From Chitinophagaceae bacterium (GTDB lineage: Bacteria; Bacteroidota; Bacteroidia; Chitinophagales; Chitinophagaceae): a stretch of DNA of 25,407 bases. The notes beneath the pieces were generated by a model. That model did no database searches, was not told where the DNA came from, and saw nothing but the letters and a program-made list of their open reading frames with translations. Location of the stretch: NCBI GenBank assembly GCA_016786525.1, contig JAEUVW010000094.1, positions 1 through 25,407 on the forward strand. Direction: 5' to 3'. This document shows positions 1-8,400 of this stretch, in pieces. Position numbers and translations under genes: made by a program. Each line of letters opens with the position of its first letter. Position 1 is the stretch's first letter.

Positions 1-18
1 ATGTGCCTTATTAATGGT

Positions 19-26
19 TACTTTTG
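19..26 (+). promoter_or_regulatory. Promoter -7 box of the TerC gene
   Basis: TACTTTTG matches the Bacteroidota -7 consensus TAnnTTTG exactly and ends 31 bases before the TerC start codon. The surrounding 12-mer GGTTACTTTTGC recurs exactly in front of the DUF1569 gene at 15609-15620. The -33 region lies mostly outside the window and cannot be judged. Confidence 0.6.
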
Positions 27-57
27 CACTTCACTTTTATAAGTCTGATACCATACC

Positions 58-1074
58 ATGGATAACCTGATCAACCACCCGGGCATTCTGACTGCCTTTG
101 GGGTGCTGGTGTTAATAATGCTTTTGCTGGATCTGGGAGTATTTAACAAGCATACGCACAAGGTTGGTAATAAAGAGGCCCTGGCCTGGTCGCTGGTATG
201 GATCGGCCTGTCAATGGCCTTCAGCGGGGTGATTTACCACGTTATGGGTTTTGAGAAGTTTACCCAGTTCCAGTCCGCCTACTGGATCGAAAAAGCCTTG
301 TCGGTGGACAACCTGTTCGTGTTTATCCTGGTATTCGGGTTCTTCAATGTGCCGGAGGAGCTGCACCACAAGGTCTTGTTCTGGGGGGTGATCGGCGCTT
401 TGGTGTTCCGTGCGATCTTCATCTTTACCGGTGTCGGGCTGATCAATATGACCTACCTGCCCGAATTTGAGCTGTACGGGCACACATTCAAGGTCAATGT
501 GCTGCTGTTCCTGTTTGGTATTTTCCTGCTGTACGCCGGTATCAAGTCCTGGTTTGCCAAGCACGACAATGATGAAAACAAGGACTTCAACAAAAGCCCC
601 GGCGCACGGCTGGTGCACCGGTTTTTCTCGGTCAGCGAACAATACGATGGGGGCAAGTTCTTTACCAAAGAAAACGGGGTTAAAATGGCAACACCACTGT
701 TCGTGGTATTGGCAGTGATCGAATTTACCGACCTGTTGTTTGCGGTGGATTCCATCCCGGCCATCTTTGCGATCGCACCCAATGACCCCTTTATCCTGTA
801 TACCTCCAATATCTTTGCCATCTTGGGCCTGAGGGCCCTGTATTTCCTGCTGGCCAACTTTATGCACAAATTCAGCAAACTGAAATATGGCCTTGCAGTG
901 ATCCTTTCCTTTATCGGTGTCAAAATGATCATATCTCCTGTGGTGCATATTTCTTCCCCGCTGTCGCTGAGCATTGTGGGCAGCGTGCTGCTGGTGTCGC
1001 TGATCGCTTCGCTGCTGACGCAGCGCCTAAAGAAGCTGCCGGGAAATAAGGTATTCCGCGGTACAAACCTGTAA
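58..1074 (+). CDS. terC: TerC/Alx family integral membrane protein
   Basis: This 338-residue polytopic inner-membrane protein belongs to the TerC/Alx family, whose characterised members are linked to metal-ion (notably manganese) homeostasis and tellurite resistance. Family hallmarks are visible: the acidic intramembrane segment WIEKALSVDNLFVFILVF near residues 76-93, and a second one, IEFTDLLFAVDSIPAIFAI, near 221-239. The conserved Glu and Asp residues in these segments are thought to handle the cation. Eight or nine hydrophobic segments can be counted. The length is normal for Alx-type members, with a charged cytoplasmic loop around residues 165-210. The ATG at 58 is the first in frame and follows a perfect promoter box. 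The gene is monocistronic, since the next gene converges on it. The exact ion transported cannot be told from sequence. Confidence 0.93.
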   Translation: MDNLINHPGILTAFGVLVLIMLLLDLGVFNKHTHKVGNKEALAWSLVWIGLSMAFSGVIYHVMGFEKFTQFQSAYWIEKALSVDNLFVFILVFGFFNVPEELHHKVLFWGVIGALVFRAIFIFTGVGLINMTYLPEFELYGHTFKVNVLLFLFGIFLLYAGIKSWFAKHDNDENKDFNKSPGARLVHRFFSVSEQYDGGKFFTKENGVKMATPLFVVLAVIEFTDLLFAVDSIPAIFAIAPNDPFILYTSNIFAILGLRALYFLLANFMHKFSKLKYGLAVILSFIGVKMIISPVVHISSPLSLSIVGSVLLVSLIASLLTQRLKKLPGNKVFRGTNL

Positions 1075-1153
1075 GGTTTCAGCGCCTGATCCCGCCAAAA
1101 CAGCAAGAGGCAAGGTGCCCGGTGCGCTGCTCACCCAAGCCGGGCAAAGGGCA

Positions 1154-1190
1154 TAAAAAAAGCTGCCGGAGCAGCTCTTCTTTATTTTTT
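1154..1190. terminator. Bidirectional intrinsic terminator between TerC and TPR genes
   Basis: A perfect 6-bp stem, AGCTGC-CGGA-GCAGCT (1161-1176), has an A run on its left and a T-rich run on its right. Read on the minus strand it is a hairpin followed by a run of T, just after the TPR stop. Read on the plus strand it is followed by a T-rich stretch and can serve the convergent TerC gene. Confidence 0.75.
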
Positions 1191-2597
1191 CTTGTATTTG
1201 GCGATCAGTTCCGCTACCGCATTCCGTTTGATAAAATCGCGGTTCAGCTGTGTGAAGATCTTCAGTTTGACCACACTGTCCTGCAGCCCGTTTTCCAGCT
1301 GGATCAGGGCCTCTTTGGTTTTGCCCATTTCGAAGAGCACGGCAGCCTGCAGGTAGTCGAAGTCTGCCTTGTCGCCGCAATTGCCGCGGGCCACATCGAT
1401 TTGTGTAAGCGCCTCTTCGTAGTGCCCGGCAGCGTACAAGCCACGGATCAGGGCCAGCCAGGTTACTTTCACGGAAGGTTTTAAGCGTACCGCGTTCAGG
1501 TAACAAAGCAGGGCGTCGTTGGTCGCATTCATTTCCATCAGGCAGTTCCCGATGGCCATGCAATAAGTGGCATTTTCTTTATTGATATTCAGGGCGACGG
1601 AATAGGACTTTACGGCTTTCTCCCAGTCGTGCTCCCGCGCGTAGGTTTCCCCGATTTTGTAAAAGATCACATCGTCGTCGGGGCTGAGCTTGGAAGCCTG
1701 CCGGTAGTAGTGCCGTGCGCGGGAAAAATCTTTCTGCTTTTCCCAGCAATAGCCCATTGCCTCGAAGATCACATCTTCGGGCTTGCCGATCTCCAGGTGT
1801 TTCTGCAAGACTTCCAGCGCTTTGTCGTACTGCTTCAGGCGCATAAAGGCATCGGCCAGGTTGCGGTAGGCAAATTCAAATTTTTCATCGATGGCGATAC
1901 AGTATTCATAGGCATCGACGGCATTCTCGTATTGCTTCAGGCCCTGGTAGGCAGAGCCCAGGTTAAACCAGGCCAGGGTGCTGTACGGGTCTTCTTCCGT
2001 CAGCCGGGTATGCAGGGCCACGCTGTCTTCCAGCTTGCCGGTAAATTCGGCCCAGAAGCTTACTTTCTGCAAAGCCTCGTCGTTCCTGTAGTCCAGTTGC
2101 AGCACCTTTTTCAGGGTATTGTATACTTCTTCGTACTCTTCGCACTCATCGTATACATCGGCCAGCTCAAGCAGGATCTCGATCCGTTCGCTGCCTTCAA
2201 AATTGTCGCTGCTGCGCAGCAGGTACGTTGCTGCATTTTCGTATTTGGCCTGGCTGAGCAGGATATCTGCCCGCAGCAATACGGCGCCCAGGTTTACCTG
2301 GTCATACTGCTCCAGTTCGTCCAGTGCCTTTAATGCCTGTCCGTATTTCTGTGTCTGTGTCAGGATTTCTGCTTTCAGCAGCAGTATGCTGGCGGAAAAA
2401 GGGTAGTAAGTCCTGCCGATATCGCAGGCCAGAAGGGCGTCGGTATCATTGTTATGCTGAAAATAATATTCAATCACCCTTTCATAGTCCTCTTCATCCA
2501 GCATCCCGGCTCCGGTCCCGTTTTTAATGTTTTCAAAACGTTCGATCAGGGCTTCTATCGGGCTGCGCTCATCATCCATATTATCGTCGTCGTACAT
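1182..2597 (-). CDS. Cytoplasmic tetratricopeptide-repeat protein
   Basis: About 471 residues, without a signal peptide or membrane segment. The N-terminus is very acidic (MYDDDNMDDERSPIEALIER). The rest is a near-continuous array of about ten 34-residue TPR units, for example AWFNLGSAYQGLKQYENAVD and FAYRNLADAFMRLKQYDKAL, ending in a basic tail. TPR arrays are protein-protein scaffolds; the partner is not evident. The frame stays open up to 2690, but a perfect minus-strand TACTTTTG box lies at 2622-2615, inside that extension. Transcription would therefore start near 2610, which makes ATG 2597 the likely start (a second ATG lies 18 bases further in). GGAG sits directly upstream, unusually close to the ATG. 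A terminator follows the stop. Confidence 0.87.
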   Translation of the reverse strand: MYDDDNMDDERSPIEALIERFENIKNGTGAGMLDEEDYERVIEYYFQHNNDTDALLACDIGRTYYPFSASILLLKAEILTQTQKYGQALKALDELEQYDQVNLGAVLLRADILLSQAKYENAATYLLRSSDNFEGSERIEILLELADVYDECEEYEEVYNTLKKVLQLDYRNDEALQKVSFWAEFTGKLEDSVALHTRLTEEDPYSTLAWFNLGSAYQGLKQYENAVDAYEYCIAIDEKFEFAYRNLADAFMRLKQYDKALEVLQKHLEIGKPEDVIFEAMGYCWEKQKDFSRARHYYRQASKLSPDDDVIFYKIGETYAREHDWEKAVKSYSVALNINKENATYCMAIGNCLMEMNATNDALLCYLNAVRLKPSVKVTWLALIRGLYAAGHYEEALTQIDVARGNCGDKADFDYLQAAVLFEMGKTKEALIQLENGLQDSVVKLKIFTQLNRDFIKRNAVAELIAKYKKK

Positions 2598-2614
2598 AGC
2601 TCCTTCGTTTTCAT

Positions 2615-2622
2615 CAAAAGTA
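2615..2622 (-). promoter_or_regulatory. Promoter -7 box of the cytoplasmic TPR gene
   Basis: On the minus strand the sequence reads TACTTTTG, a perfect TAnnTTTG match 17 bases before ATG 2597. It lies inside the longer open frame that begins at 2690, and so argues against that earlier start. No TTTG -33 element is seen at the usual spacing. Confidence 0.6.
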
Positions 2623-2698
2623 TAAAAAAAGATTCTTGAAGAAGATACTTCATTGTTATGCGGATATAAAGAAATCCACATTTTTTGCACATTTTAAC

Positions 2699-3097
2699 TT
2701 AATGTGTCTCTGTGACCGGCACGGTGACCTGCAGGCTGGTTTCCTGCTTGATCTCGTAAGAGAGCCCCCCCTTTACAGCTTTGGTGATAGAGGTGTCAAA
2801 ACCGGTGCCATACAGGTAATATTTGCCTGTTTTCAGGCCGCTGAATGTTGCCGTAGGCACTCCGTCCACGACCACGCAGTCCGCAGAGTCGTTGTAGGCA
2901 GAAGGAATGTCCTGCACGTTGTAGGCAATGTAGATTTTCCCGTTCAGGATATTCTTGTAGACGTCATGATGTTTGGGCACGCAGCTGAGCGTGGCGTTGC
3001 CGCCTTTGCCTGCAGTCTTGTCGTTTTCCTTCCTGCTGCAGGAGGCCGCGGTGCAGAGTGCCAGCGAGGCGAACAGGAGTGTTTTCATGTGTTGCAT
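2699..3097 (-). CDS. Small predicted lipoprotein, function unknown
   Basis: A protein of 132 residues (129 if the second ATG at 3088 is used). The N-terminus is a lipoprotein signal: Met-Lys, a hydrophobic core LLFASLALC, and the lipobox TAASC, so the mature protein would begin at a lipidated Cys followed by SRKENDK. The mature part, about 110 residues, looks beta-rich, with segments such as KIYIAYNVQDIP, VVVDGVPTATFSGL and KYYLYGTGFD. These recall small carboxypeptidase-regulatory-like or Ig-like beta sandwiches found in Bacteroidota lipoproteins, but I do not recognise a family. The gene has its own promoter and lies between tamL and the TPR gene without overlap. It could be a periplasmic or surface accessory protein; its role is unknown. 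Confidence 0.8.
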   Translation of the reverse strand: MQHMKTLLFASLALCTAASCSRKENDKTAGKGGNATLSCVPKHHDVYKNILNGKIYIAYNVQDIPSAYNDSADCVVVDGVPTATFSGLKTGKYYLYGTGFDTSITKAVKGGLSYEIKQETSLQVTVPVTETH

Positions 3098-3112
3098 CGT
3101 AGAAAAAATTTA

Positions 3113-3128
3113 GGTAAACAAATTTACC
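3113..3128 (-). promoter_or_regulatory. Promoter -7 box inside a perfect palindrome, small lipoprotein gene
   Basis: On the plus strand GGTAAA-CAAA-TTTACC is a perfect 6-bp inverted repeat. On the minus strand its middle reads TAAATTTG (3126-3119), an exact TAnnTTTG box 21 bases before ATG 3097. A dyad over the -7 box could be an operator. Confidence 0.5.
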
Positions 3129-3171
3129 GATTTTAAGCCAGCAGCAGACAGGCCTGTAAAGTTTGTCCTGC

Positions 3172-5463
3172 TCAGAAGGGGTAACCGATGGCCAGGTTAA
3201 AGATCAGGTTGTCGCTGCGCCACTCGGGTGTGCTGAAGTCGATCTGTTTGAAGACCCAGCGTTCCCCTTCCGGCAGCCAGGGTTTGCGCACCGGTATGGC
3301 GGCATCCAGCCGCAACAGCAGGATCTTGAAGTCGAAGCGGAAGCCCAGGCCCATATCCACGCCCAGTTCGCGCAGGAATTTGCTGCTGAATTTCCCGCCG
3401 GGAAAAGCGGGGTTGTCGTTGTACAGCCAGATGTTGCCGGCGTCTGCAAAGACCCCTACTTTGAAAAATTTGTACACATTGATGCGCCATTCCGTGTTCA
3501 GTTCCAGTTTCAGGTCGCCCAGGGTCTGGATGTAATTGGTGGTGCCCTCCAGGTATTTTTCATTAAAGGTACCCGGCCCCATCATGCGGGAGCGAAAGCC
3601 CCTGAGGCTGGAGTTACCCCCGCTGAAGAACTGCTTGATGTTCGGTAACTGTGCCGAATTGCCATAAGGCAGGCCCGCACCGATCAGGATACGGTTGGCC
3701 CAGATGTTCTCATTGGGGTAGCGGTGATAATAGCGGAAATCGGTCTGGAACTTCGCGTATTGGGCGTAGTTCTGGCCCAATATCTGGCGGGGATTCGTCT
3801 TGTAATCGGCCTGCTGCGCGGCCCCTATGATGACGCCGGAGAAATCGGCCAGCCCGTCAAAGTAATAGTTGTCCGGGCTGCCGGAGCCCACCTGGGAATT
3901 GTAAGTAAACTCATAAGTCGGGCCGATGATGAGCCCGTTAAACAAAAGATTGGCATAAGTGGCATTGGTGGTCAGGCTGCTGAAGGTGTCCGTTTTGACA
4001 TAGTTGATGTTGATGGGGTACAGCTGGTGCTCCTTACGCACGGTTTCTTTCCAGTTGTAACCGTAGGAGAGTTTGTAGGAATTGATCCGCAGCAGCCCTT
4101 GCTGCGATTCGTAGCTGTAGATTGCCTTCACAATGGTACGTGGCACCACCACGCTGTTTGACCGGATGTGTGCAAAGGGTACGACGAAGTATGGAAAAGA
4201 AAAGCCTACCTGGCCGCCTACCGTGTAGATGCTGGGCTGTTTGGCAATACCGGTGTATTGCGATTCGAAACCGCCATTCAGTTTGACCATGAATTCCTCC
4301 GCGGCCTTAAAGGTGTTCCGGTTGCGCCAGCTCACACTGATCTCGGAGCCTGCCCGGCTGTCGTTTTGCGTATTGGCGCCGATCTCGAAGCGCAGCGATT
4401 TTTTGGGAAAAGGGCTCAGGTAATAATAAGCGTCCAGCATGCTGTCGCCAACGGGTTCAAAGCGGTTTTTGACGAACTTGAATGTGTTGAGGTTGATCAG
4501 CCTGCTGATGGAGGTGTTTTGCGTAGTGCGGTTGTACAGGTCGCCGGAACTGAATACCAGCATGTCGCGAAACAGGAAGGGCCTGTATTTTTTGCGCCGG
4601 TCTACGATATGCAGCCCTTTATACTCAACGGCATTGCTGCGGCTGGTGTCTGTGGCGCCCCTGTTCAGCTGATAATTGGTATAGATATAAATGTCGTTGA
4701 TGCGGTAGGTATTGTAGGCCAGGTCGGGTACTGAATCCCGTTTTACCCGCATACGCATGTCTACCTGGTGATCCCCTACACTGGTATCGGCCAGCAGGTA
4801 CAGGTAGTCGGGCTTGAAGTAATAATACCCTTTTTCTTTCAGGTCTTTTTCGATGCGCAGGCGTTCGCCTTTGATGAGGTCCAGGTTGTAAGGCGCTCCT
4901 TTTTTGAGTAGTGTTTTGGGGGCGGAAGCCTGGATCTCGCGGGCGATTGCAGAGCTGGAATCTTCCATGAAATGCGTCTCCCGGATCTTGTACTGATAGC
5001 CGGTCGTGACATCGAACCAGGCATGCGATTTTTTCTTTTTTACTTCCAGGCTACCCTGTACCTGGTTGAAGAAATAACCCCTGTTCTGCAACACATTCTG
5101 CAAGAGCTTTTCGTTGGTCGGCAGGCTGACCGAACTGGTCAGCACGGGCGGTTCCCCTACTTTGTTGCGCAACCAGTTCCGTATGCCTTTGGGTTTCTTC
5201 GGCTCTCCTGCAAAGTTGTATACACGCAATTTGATGCGCATACCCAGGGTCTTCTTGTTGGGTACGGGCCTTACCGCCCCGTTCAGCTCTTTGTTCAGGA
5301 ATTTCCGTTCTTTCTTCGTGGCTGCTTTATCCTTAATGCGGATCGTGCTGCCCAGGTACAGGGATTCTCCCTCCGGCAATTTTTTGGTATTGCTGCAGGC
5401 TGCTGACAGGAAGACCATTGCCAGCAACAGCAATGGGGTGGTGTATGGGTATTTTGATGGCAT
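3172..5463 (-). CDS. tamL: TamL: lipidated Omp85/TamA-like outer-membrane protein
   Basis: This 763-residue outer-membrane assembly factor is of the Omp85 superfamily, in the lipoprotein variant (TamL) typical of Bacteroidota. The N-terminus has a lipoprotein signal, PLLLLAMVFLSAAC, with the lipid-bearing Cys at residue 23. Periplasmic POTRA-like segments follow to about residue 350. A 16-strand-type barrel fills the rest and ends in the aromatic C-terminus AIGYPF recognised by the BAM machinery. The Omp85 loop-6 signature appears as GGNSSLRGFRS near residue 620. The start codon shares its A with the stop of tamB (TAATG), so the two are translationally coupled and are expected to form the TamA-TamB-like complex that spans the periplasm. 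The complex helps assemble outer-membrane proteins and possibly moves lipids. No acidic surface-export signal follows the Cys, which fits a lipid anchor facing the periplasm (inference). Confidence 0.92.
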   Translation of the reverse strand: MPSKYPYTTPLLLLAMVFLSAACSNTKKLPEGESLYLGSTIRIKDKAATKKERKFLNKELNGAVRPVPNKKTLGMRIKLRVYNFAGEPKKPKGIRNWLRNKVGEPPVLTSSVSLPTNEKLLQNVLQNRGYFFNQVQGSLEVKKKKSHAWFDVTTGYQYKIRETHFMEDSSSAIAREIQASAPKTLLKKGAPYNLDLIKGERLRIEKDLKEKGYYYFKPDYLYLLADTSVGDHQVDMRMRVKRDSVPDLAYNTYRINDIYIYTNYQLNRGATDTSRSNAVEYKGLHIVDRRKKYRPFLFRDMLVFSSGDLYNRTTQNTSISRLINLNTFKFVKNRFEPVGDSMLDAYYYLSPFPKKSLRFEIGANTQNDSRAGSEISVSWRNRNTFKAAEEFMVKLNGGFESQYTGIAKQPSIYTVGGQVGFSFPYFVVPFAHIRSNSVVVPRTIVKAIYSYESQQGLLRINSYKLSYGYNWKETVRKEHQLYPININYVKTDTFSSLTTNATYANLLFNGLIIGPTYEFTYNSQVGSGSPDNYYFDGLADFSGVIIGAAQQADYKTNPRQILGQNYAQYAKFQTDFRYYHRYPNENIWANRILIGAGLPYGNSAQLPNIKQFFSGGNSSLRGFRSRMMGPGTFNEKYLEGTTNYIQTLGDLKLELNTEWRINVYKFFKVGVFADAGNIWLYNDNPAFPGGKFSSKFLRELGVDMGLGFRFDFKILLLRLDAAIPVRKPWLPEGERWVFKQIDFSTPEWRSDNLIFNLAIGYPF

Positions 5464-8400
5464 TACTTTGCTGTGGTGTTTTGTGCTTGTCTTTGTTTCC
5501 TCCTCATCTCCAATACCTTTTTACGGATGAACAGGTTTCTGAAACGGTTGTAATCATAGCTCAGGATAAAGTTGACCCCGGTTTCCGTTACAAAACCCTG
5601 TATCACGCCTTGGTCCTGGTTTTGCCGATAGGCGCGCACCATGTAGCGGTTGTCTGCCGACAGGCTGTAGTCTACAGCAAGGTTTCCGGGTATCAGGGAG
5701 CTGTTCGGGTCGGTATTGCGGGTCTGCGGGCCTTCCAGCTCAAAGTTGTTGCCAATGGTTACTTTCAGGCGGTCGTTGAACAGGCGTTTCGAGGCGGCTA
5801 CGTTCAGGTCTGTGCGCTCCCTGCGCTGCCCGGTGGTATAGTCTTCCGTAGAGGCCAGGTCTACCGACAGGTCCACCCCGTTGATCAGCTGGTTGGCAAA
5901 CTGGTTCAGCTGCTCACCCAGGAAGCGGCTCACACTTTGTTTGGCGGCAAACTCTGCTCCACCCCCGTTGCCGGAAGAGAAGGGGTCGTCTGTAATAAAG
6001 CGTTTCAGGATCAGCAGGGCAAATACCTGTTTGTTCAGTTCGGAAGTATCGGTACGCAACTGGCTCAGTTTTGCCTGCACCAGTTGTACGGCATCAGACG
6101 ACAAGCGGTAGGTATTGTTCTCCGGCAATACGATATCAAATTTCAGATCCGGCAGCAACAATGGCCCCTGCATCATCAATTGTACATTGAAGGGCAGGGC
6201 CTGGCGGTAGTAGATCAGTTGTGCGGCGTCGGGTACCTGGCGTTCCACGAGGTCGTAGGGCGCCACGTTGGCTTTGTACACCGCCGTAACGTTCATTTCG
6301 GCATTCAGGGGATCGCCGGCAAAAGTGATGGTGCTGCCTTTCTGGATCTCAAATTTGCGCTTGATCAGGTTGTAATTCAGCTGGTAGGCGCCTGAATACA
6401 GTTCATACAGGCCGTTGAGCGACAGGCTGCCTCCCGGGTCTATAGAGGTATTCAGGGCGGCTTTGCCCCGTACACTCAGGAAGTCGCCCGTAGCCTGGTC
6501 GATGATCACATTAAATTCTGCCTCTTCATCTGTGGTAATGTTGACGTTGATCTCGGAGCCTGGGGCTACTTTGGTCAGCAGCATCGTGTCTTTGGGAACA
6601 GCTTTCAGGGTGCCGGTATCCGATTTGTCTACAAACACGACAATGCCCGCATGATCTTCGACGGTAAGGCTCCTGTCCGGCAGTACGATGGTTACGTCCG
6701 TTCCTTTCAGGATGTTCAGGTTGCCATTTACCGTAGGTTTCGATACCGTGCCGCTAATGTCCAGGTTGGTCGTCAGCAAGAGGCTGCCGTAAAAGACCTT
6801 GTTGTCTGTCGGGGAAGAACTCAGCGCCTTCCATTTGTCTGCCTTTACCTGGAGGTCCAGGCCCAGGTCTTTCAGGTTTTTCGTCAGGATGCTGCCATTA
6901 ATGGAAGCGGTCCTTCCGGCACTGTCCAGTATTTTGAAGTTGTCGAAACGCAGGCCCGATTCCGAAAAGATGATCTTTTCCTGTGGCATTTTGAAGGTAG
7001 CGTTCAGCATCGCTACTGTTGTGGTCAGGTTGTCGGTGTACAGGGTGCCGTTCAGCAGCGGTGCTGCCGTGGTGCCCCGGGCATTGATTTTTCCCCGTAC
7101 AAAGCCGGAGCTGTTGCGGATCTGTTTTTGAGCCAGGCCTTCAAAAGAACGCAGGTTCAGGGCATTGACCAGAAGGTCGAAATTGAAGCTGTTGCCCTCC
7201 ACCGCTTTGGTGTAATAGTCTCCTTTGAGCTGTACATCGTTGCCATTGCCGGAAACGGACAATTCGGCATTGATATCGTTTTCATTGTTGTTGGTGGCCT
7301 TCAGGGCCACGTTGCCGATCGTGTCCTGCAGGACAGAAAGGTTCGTGATCGTAAAGTCGGCATCGATCAGCGGAGCCGGTTTCATTTGGCGCAATTGTGC
7401 CTTGCCTGCCAGTACCCCATCTGCAAACAGGGTATCGCCGGATACCAGCTCCATGATGTCTGAAATGCGGAAATTGCTGATGCTGGCGGTAAGCGGCACA
7501 TTAAATGCGGGAGATTCGCTGTTCACTTCTATGGAAGCGCCATTGCCAGACAGTTTTACATTCTTTGCATAGAAGCCTTCGGGCCCGAAGACGATCTTGT
7601 TGGGCTGGGCCACGCTCCAGTTGGTATAGTTCAGCATCAGGCCTTCTTTGAGCGAAAGGGCCTGTGCCTCGCCTTCTTTTTGCAAAGTAGCGCCCAGCGC
7701 AAAACGTTGCTTGCCGGCTTCGTCATCCGTTTTAAGGTTGGCGCTGATGAGGTTGGCATCTATGGCTCCGTCGACGGTAGTATTCACCAGTTTCAGGCTG
7801 CCCTGTGTAAAGCGCTCCAATACCGCTTTGTAATTCATGCCGGAATCGCGTTCGGCCAGTACCAGCGAAAAGCCCTGCAACTGGTTGCTGCCGTAGACGA
7901 TCTGCGGCGCCTTCATATCCAGCTCCAGGCTGGCCTGGTTCATCTGCGCTGCAATGCGTACGGTGTCCATCTGCGTGAGTTGCGGGGCAAAAGCTTCCAG
8001 GAAGGGGCTTTTGTAGATCAGCGCGTTCAGGTTCAGGTTGTATTGCCCGGGCAATGGTGTTTTGCTGGTGTCGGCTGCCTTCTTTTGGGGGGCTGCCGCC
8101 AAGGCCGCGGAGTCTGGTTTGGCCTGCAGCATGTAATGGCGGTTGATGTGCTCCTGTATCGCATCGGGGATGCGTGCCAGGGGGATTTGGCCGCTGATGG
8201 CCGCCTGCATAAAATCGAGGTTGGCAATGATGTTCTGTCCGCTGTCCGCATTGGGTTTGGAGGAAACATAAATGCTGTCCAGTTTGTACAGCGCACCGTT
8301 TGCGGCCACTACGGGTTTGCGGATGGTGACGATACCATCCGGGTAGTCGGGGTTCGCTTCGGGTACGTCTGCGTGGATGGCCGCCTGTACCTTCATCTGG

